From positions 1 through 64,000 of the forward strand of contig JAIRVB010000040.1 in assembly GCA_031254105.1 (NCBI GenBank): 64,000 nucleotides of DNA. Reading direction: 5' to 3'. The stretch is from Chitinispirillales bacterium (GTDB taxonomy: Bacteria > Fibrobacterota > Chitinivibrionia > Chitinivibrionales > Chitinispirillaceae). The stretch's first letter is position 1. Each line of letters opens with the position of its first letter. The notes under the pieces are model-generated. The model saw nothing but the letters and a program-made list of their open reading frames with translations. It was not told the origin of the DNA and did no database searches. Both the position numbers and the translations under genes were made by a program. This document shows positions 62,223 through 64,000 of the stretch, piece by piece.

Positions 62223-63062
62223 TTACTCGCCCAACGTAAAATCAAATCCACCCTTACCATTGCTCTTTGCCCTGCCATAGCCCGGCGCGGGGAGATGCAT
62301 CCCGCCAATCAGCCAGTTGTTGTCTATAGACATTTGAATCAACCTTTTGCGTGTTTCAATAGAGGCTTTTTTGTCCATATCAAAACTTGCGCACTCATCG
62401 GGATTAGGAAACTGGAGCGCGGCAGCGTGCAAAAAGTCAGCGGCTATCAGAAGCTTCTTCTTTCCTGTGCCAATCAAAAACGCAGTGTGTCCCGGCGTAT
62501 GCCCAGACGCGTATATGGCGACAATACCGGGGGCCGGAGAATCACCATACGAAAATGTTTTATAGCGGTTTCCGTAAGCTTTGGCGGTCTTTTTTTGCAA
62601 ACCGGAGTTAGGCGTTTTGCCGGCGCTCCAATACTCCCTCTCTTTTTTATTGATAAATACCGGAGCGGCAAAGACAGCCGTCCCATCCTCTTTTAAAAGC
62701 CCTGATACGTGATCGCCGTGTTCGTGCGTAATAAAAATTGCGTCTATCTTAGACGGATCAATCACATTTTCCTTTATCGCATTGCCGAAACCGGCATCAA
62801 TAAGGTATGTCTTGGAACCAATCTTCACTAAAAACACATTAACAGCCGAAGGCGCTTTGCCATCAGGCATATACTCGAGTCTCCGCTCATTGGTAAGCGG
62901 CCCGCTAAACAACCCGGCATCCATCATCCTTCCGGGAATTTCGTCTATTGTAATGATTTCGATACCGTCATCCAAAACTAACGGCGAGGATGATTTTACC
63001 TGTGTAAACGCAGGAAGCGCAGCCACAAACGCGCATAACGCAATCGAAATACCCCGCAACAT
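62223..63062 (-). CDS. Secreted metallo-beta-lactamase-fold hydrolase
   Basis: A 279-residue protein with a signal peptide (LRGISIALCAFVAALPAFT) and a metallo-beta-lactamase domain. The zinc motif is THEHGDH, followed by SGHTPGHT and the AADFLH block. It resembles the quorum-lactonase/glyoxalase-II-like periplasmic enzymes of this fold (MBL fold), possibly acting on lactones or a phosphodiester. Substrate not determinable. An AGGAG-type site (AAAAAGGAGCGGGG) lies just upstream of the ATG. Confidence 0.9.
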   Translation of the reverse strand: MLRGISIALCAFVAALPAFTQVKSSSPLVLDDGIEIITIDEIPGRMMDAGLFSGPLTNERRLEYMPDGKAPSAVNVFLVKIGSKTYLIDAGFGNAIKENVIDPSKIDAIFITHEHGDHVSGLLKEDGTAVFAAPVFINKKEREYWSAGKTPNSGLQKKTAKAYGNRYKTFSYGDSPAPGIVAIYASGHTPGHTAFLIGTGKKKLLIAADFLHAAALQFPNPDECASFDMDKKASIETRKRLIQMSIDNNWLIGGMHLPAPGYGRAKSNGKGGFDFTLGE

Positions 63063-63302
63063 ACCCCGCTCCTTTTTATTAATTGTATATAATTAATAGA
63101 AAATACATAAAAACCGCGCAAAGAGCTACCTTTGCGGTAAAATCCGCGTATAACCCGGTAACGAATCAATTTTTTTATTAGCGAAAACTTTCCCATTACC
63201 GCGGTAAAAACATATGTAAGGCAAAGAGAGTTTTATCTGGAAATCATCAACCGCCCCGGTGATCGTTCCGTATCTGTAATGTTATCTATATGTCAATTGC
63301 TA

Positions 63303-64000
63303 TTATTTTCTGAACAACAAAGCCTCAGCGCAAAGCGCAACTCCTAAAATTACCCAAAGCCAGTTAGACCAGATATTATTTGAAAGATTTTTGATTTGTT
63401 CAAGCAGCTCCTGCGCTTCGAAATAATAGATACCTCGTTCATTGGGGATGACCGGGCGCTTAAATTTCATTTCTGTTTCGTCAGGATGAGTTGAGACTGA
63501 TATTACCGATGTTTCTCCGGTTGAAGATGTAAGTGAGTATATGCCGGGTTTGTCAACTTTTACAAAGGGTTGAGCTGACCACGCGGAGATAAGTTTAGCG
63601 TCTTTATCATAAAGCGCACCGCTGCGTTCTGTTCCGAAAAACGGATTACGTTGAATATGCCCCGCGTACCAGATATTTTCCGTTTGCGCGTTTCCTTTGA
63701 GCGCGAATCTGCTCAATCTATCTACAAAAGGTACAAAAAATCCGGTTTCACATAGGTTATTTGCATCTGTTATTCCTATAGGAGTTGATAACAGCACAAA
63801 TTCAAGTTTGGGATTTTTTACAAATGTAGCTAAAGGGAAATTGCCCGCTCTTACAAGAGGCGTTCCGGGAACAGGATTTCGATAGCGGTAGATACGGGCT
63901 TTACTGCTTGAGATATTAGGAAATCCCATCCAAAGATCCGATTTCGTATCAGTTAATACAGGATTAGCCCCTTTTTCGATTGTTTTGGCGGCAGGCATTG
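63303..64000 (-). CDS. BatA-like aerotolerance membrane protein, C-terminal part (cut by window)
   Basis: The gene enters from beyond 64000, so only its last roughly 230 residues are here. They read as the C-terminus of a BatA/YfbK-type membrane protein: GFFVPFVDRLSRFAL resembles the FxPLLHRL element before the final domain, and a closing helix NWLWVILGVALCAEALLF anchors it. Members are large proteins with von Willebrand-type domains. The N-terminus is missing, so the family call rests on the tail only. Confidence 0.6.
   Translation of the reverse strand, partial: MPAAKTIEKGANPVLTDTKSDLWMGFPNISSSKARIYRYRNPVPGTPLVRAGNFPLATFVKNPKLEFVLLSTPIGITDANNLCETGFFVPFVDRLSRFALKGNAQTENIWYAGHIQRNPFFGTERSGALYDKDAKLISAWSAQPFVKVDKPGIYSLTSSTGETSVISVSTHPDETEMKFKRPVIPNERGIYYFEAQELLEQIKNLSNNIWSNWLWVILGVALCAEALLFRK

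Overview
The window reads as chromosome from a diderm (Gram-negative) bacterium with an anaerobic lifestyle. The evidence is an Omp85/BamA-type protein, two Mla-type lipid-transport loci, an outer-membrane barrel protein, an oxygen-sensitive class III ribonucleotide reductase (nrdD/nrdG), a B12-dependent methionine synthase whose activation domain is a separate gene, and at least two sigma-54 type -24/-12 promoters. The mix recalls Fibrobacterota-like or other FCB-group anaerobes. That placement is inference, and no rRNA or marker alignment was possible.

Layout. 1-9.6 kb: Ca2+/cation antiporter, a membrane-anchored HExxH protein, an amidohydrolase, a small unknown protein, nrdG/nrdD, a small protein behind a sigma-54 promoter and a degenerate AnmK-like protein. 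9.7-22 kb: a long minus-strand housekeeping run (yajC, def, SpoIID-like, endonuclease Q-like PHP protein, CNNM protein, M23 peptidase, yjbQ, dnaB, mlaE, mlaF, radA). 22-27.3 kb: an Rpn-nuclease remnant, a CehA-like PHP protein, a histidine-kinase-like protein without an ATPase domain, and a stretch of decayed genes including a transposase remnant. 27.2-30.3 kb: groES-groEL behind a near-perfect sigma-54 promoter, with palindromic repeats between the two genes, then a membrane protein/Q-N-rich peptide pair. 30.3-35.2 kb: outer-membrane proteins, dtd and an intact Rpn-family nuclease. 35.3-48.2 kb: a minus-strand surface-glycan cluster. 48.2-50.5 kb: a TnpB-like protein with two RuvC residues replaced, with palindromic repeats at its 3' side and a divergent XRE regulator pair next to it. 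50.7-53.5 kb: a second Mla operon (mlaE-mlaF-mlaD) with an eight-unit array of 12-codon mini-ORFs running into the mlaD start. 53.7-64 kb: PcfJ-like protein, YhcG/DUF1016 nuclease, a degenerate zincin, split MetH, an MntA/HepT pair overlapping metH, a metallo-beta-lactamase-fold protein and the C-terminus of a BatA-like membrane protein.

How the genes work together. The glycan cluster pairs CDP-glycerol synthesis (TagD) with a CDP-glycerol glycerophosphotransferase, WecB, two GT2 and one GT4 glycosyltransferases, a B12/radical-SAM enzyme, a pyruvyltransferase-family gene interrupted at a G8 tract, and a 960-residue kinase-methyltransferase-toroid-methyltransferase chimera. It probably builds a glycerophosphate-decorated, possibly phase-variable surface polymer.

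Most unusual signals. These are the mini-ORF array before mlaD, the nuclease-compromised TnpB, the four-domain chimera, the ATPase-less histidine kinase, the sigma-54-driven groESL, and a dispersed hairpin repeat (core ATGCAGAAAT / ATTTCTGCAT). That repeat occurs about a dozen times and in one place appears to encode the signal peptide of an Omp85 protein.
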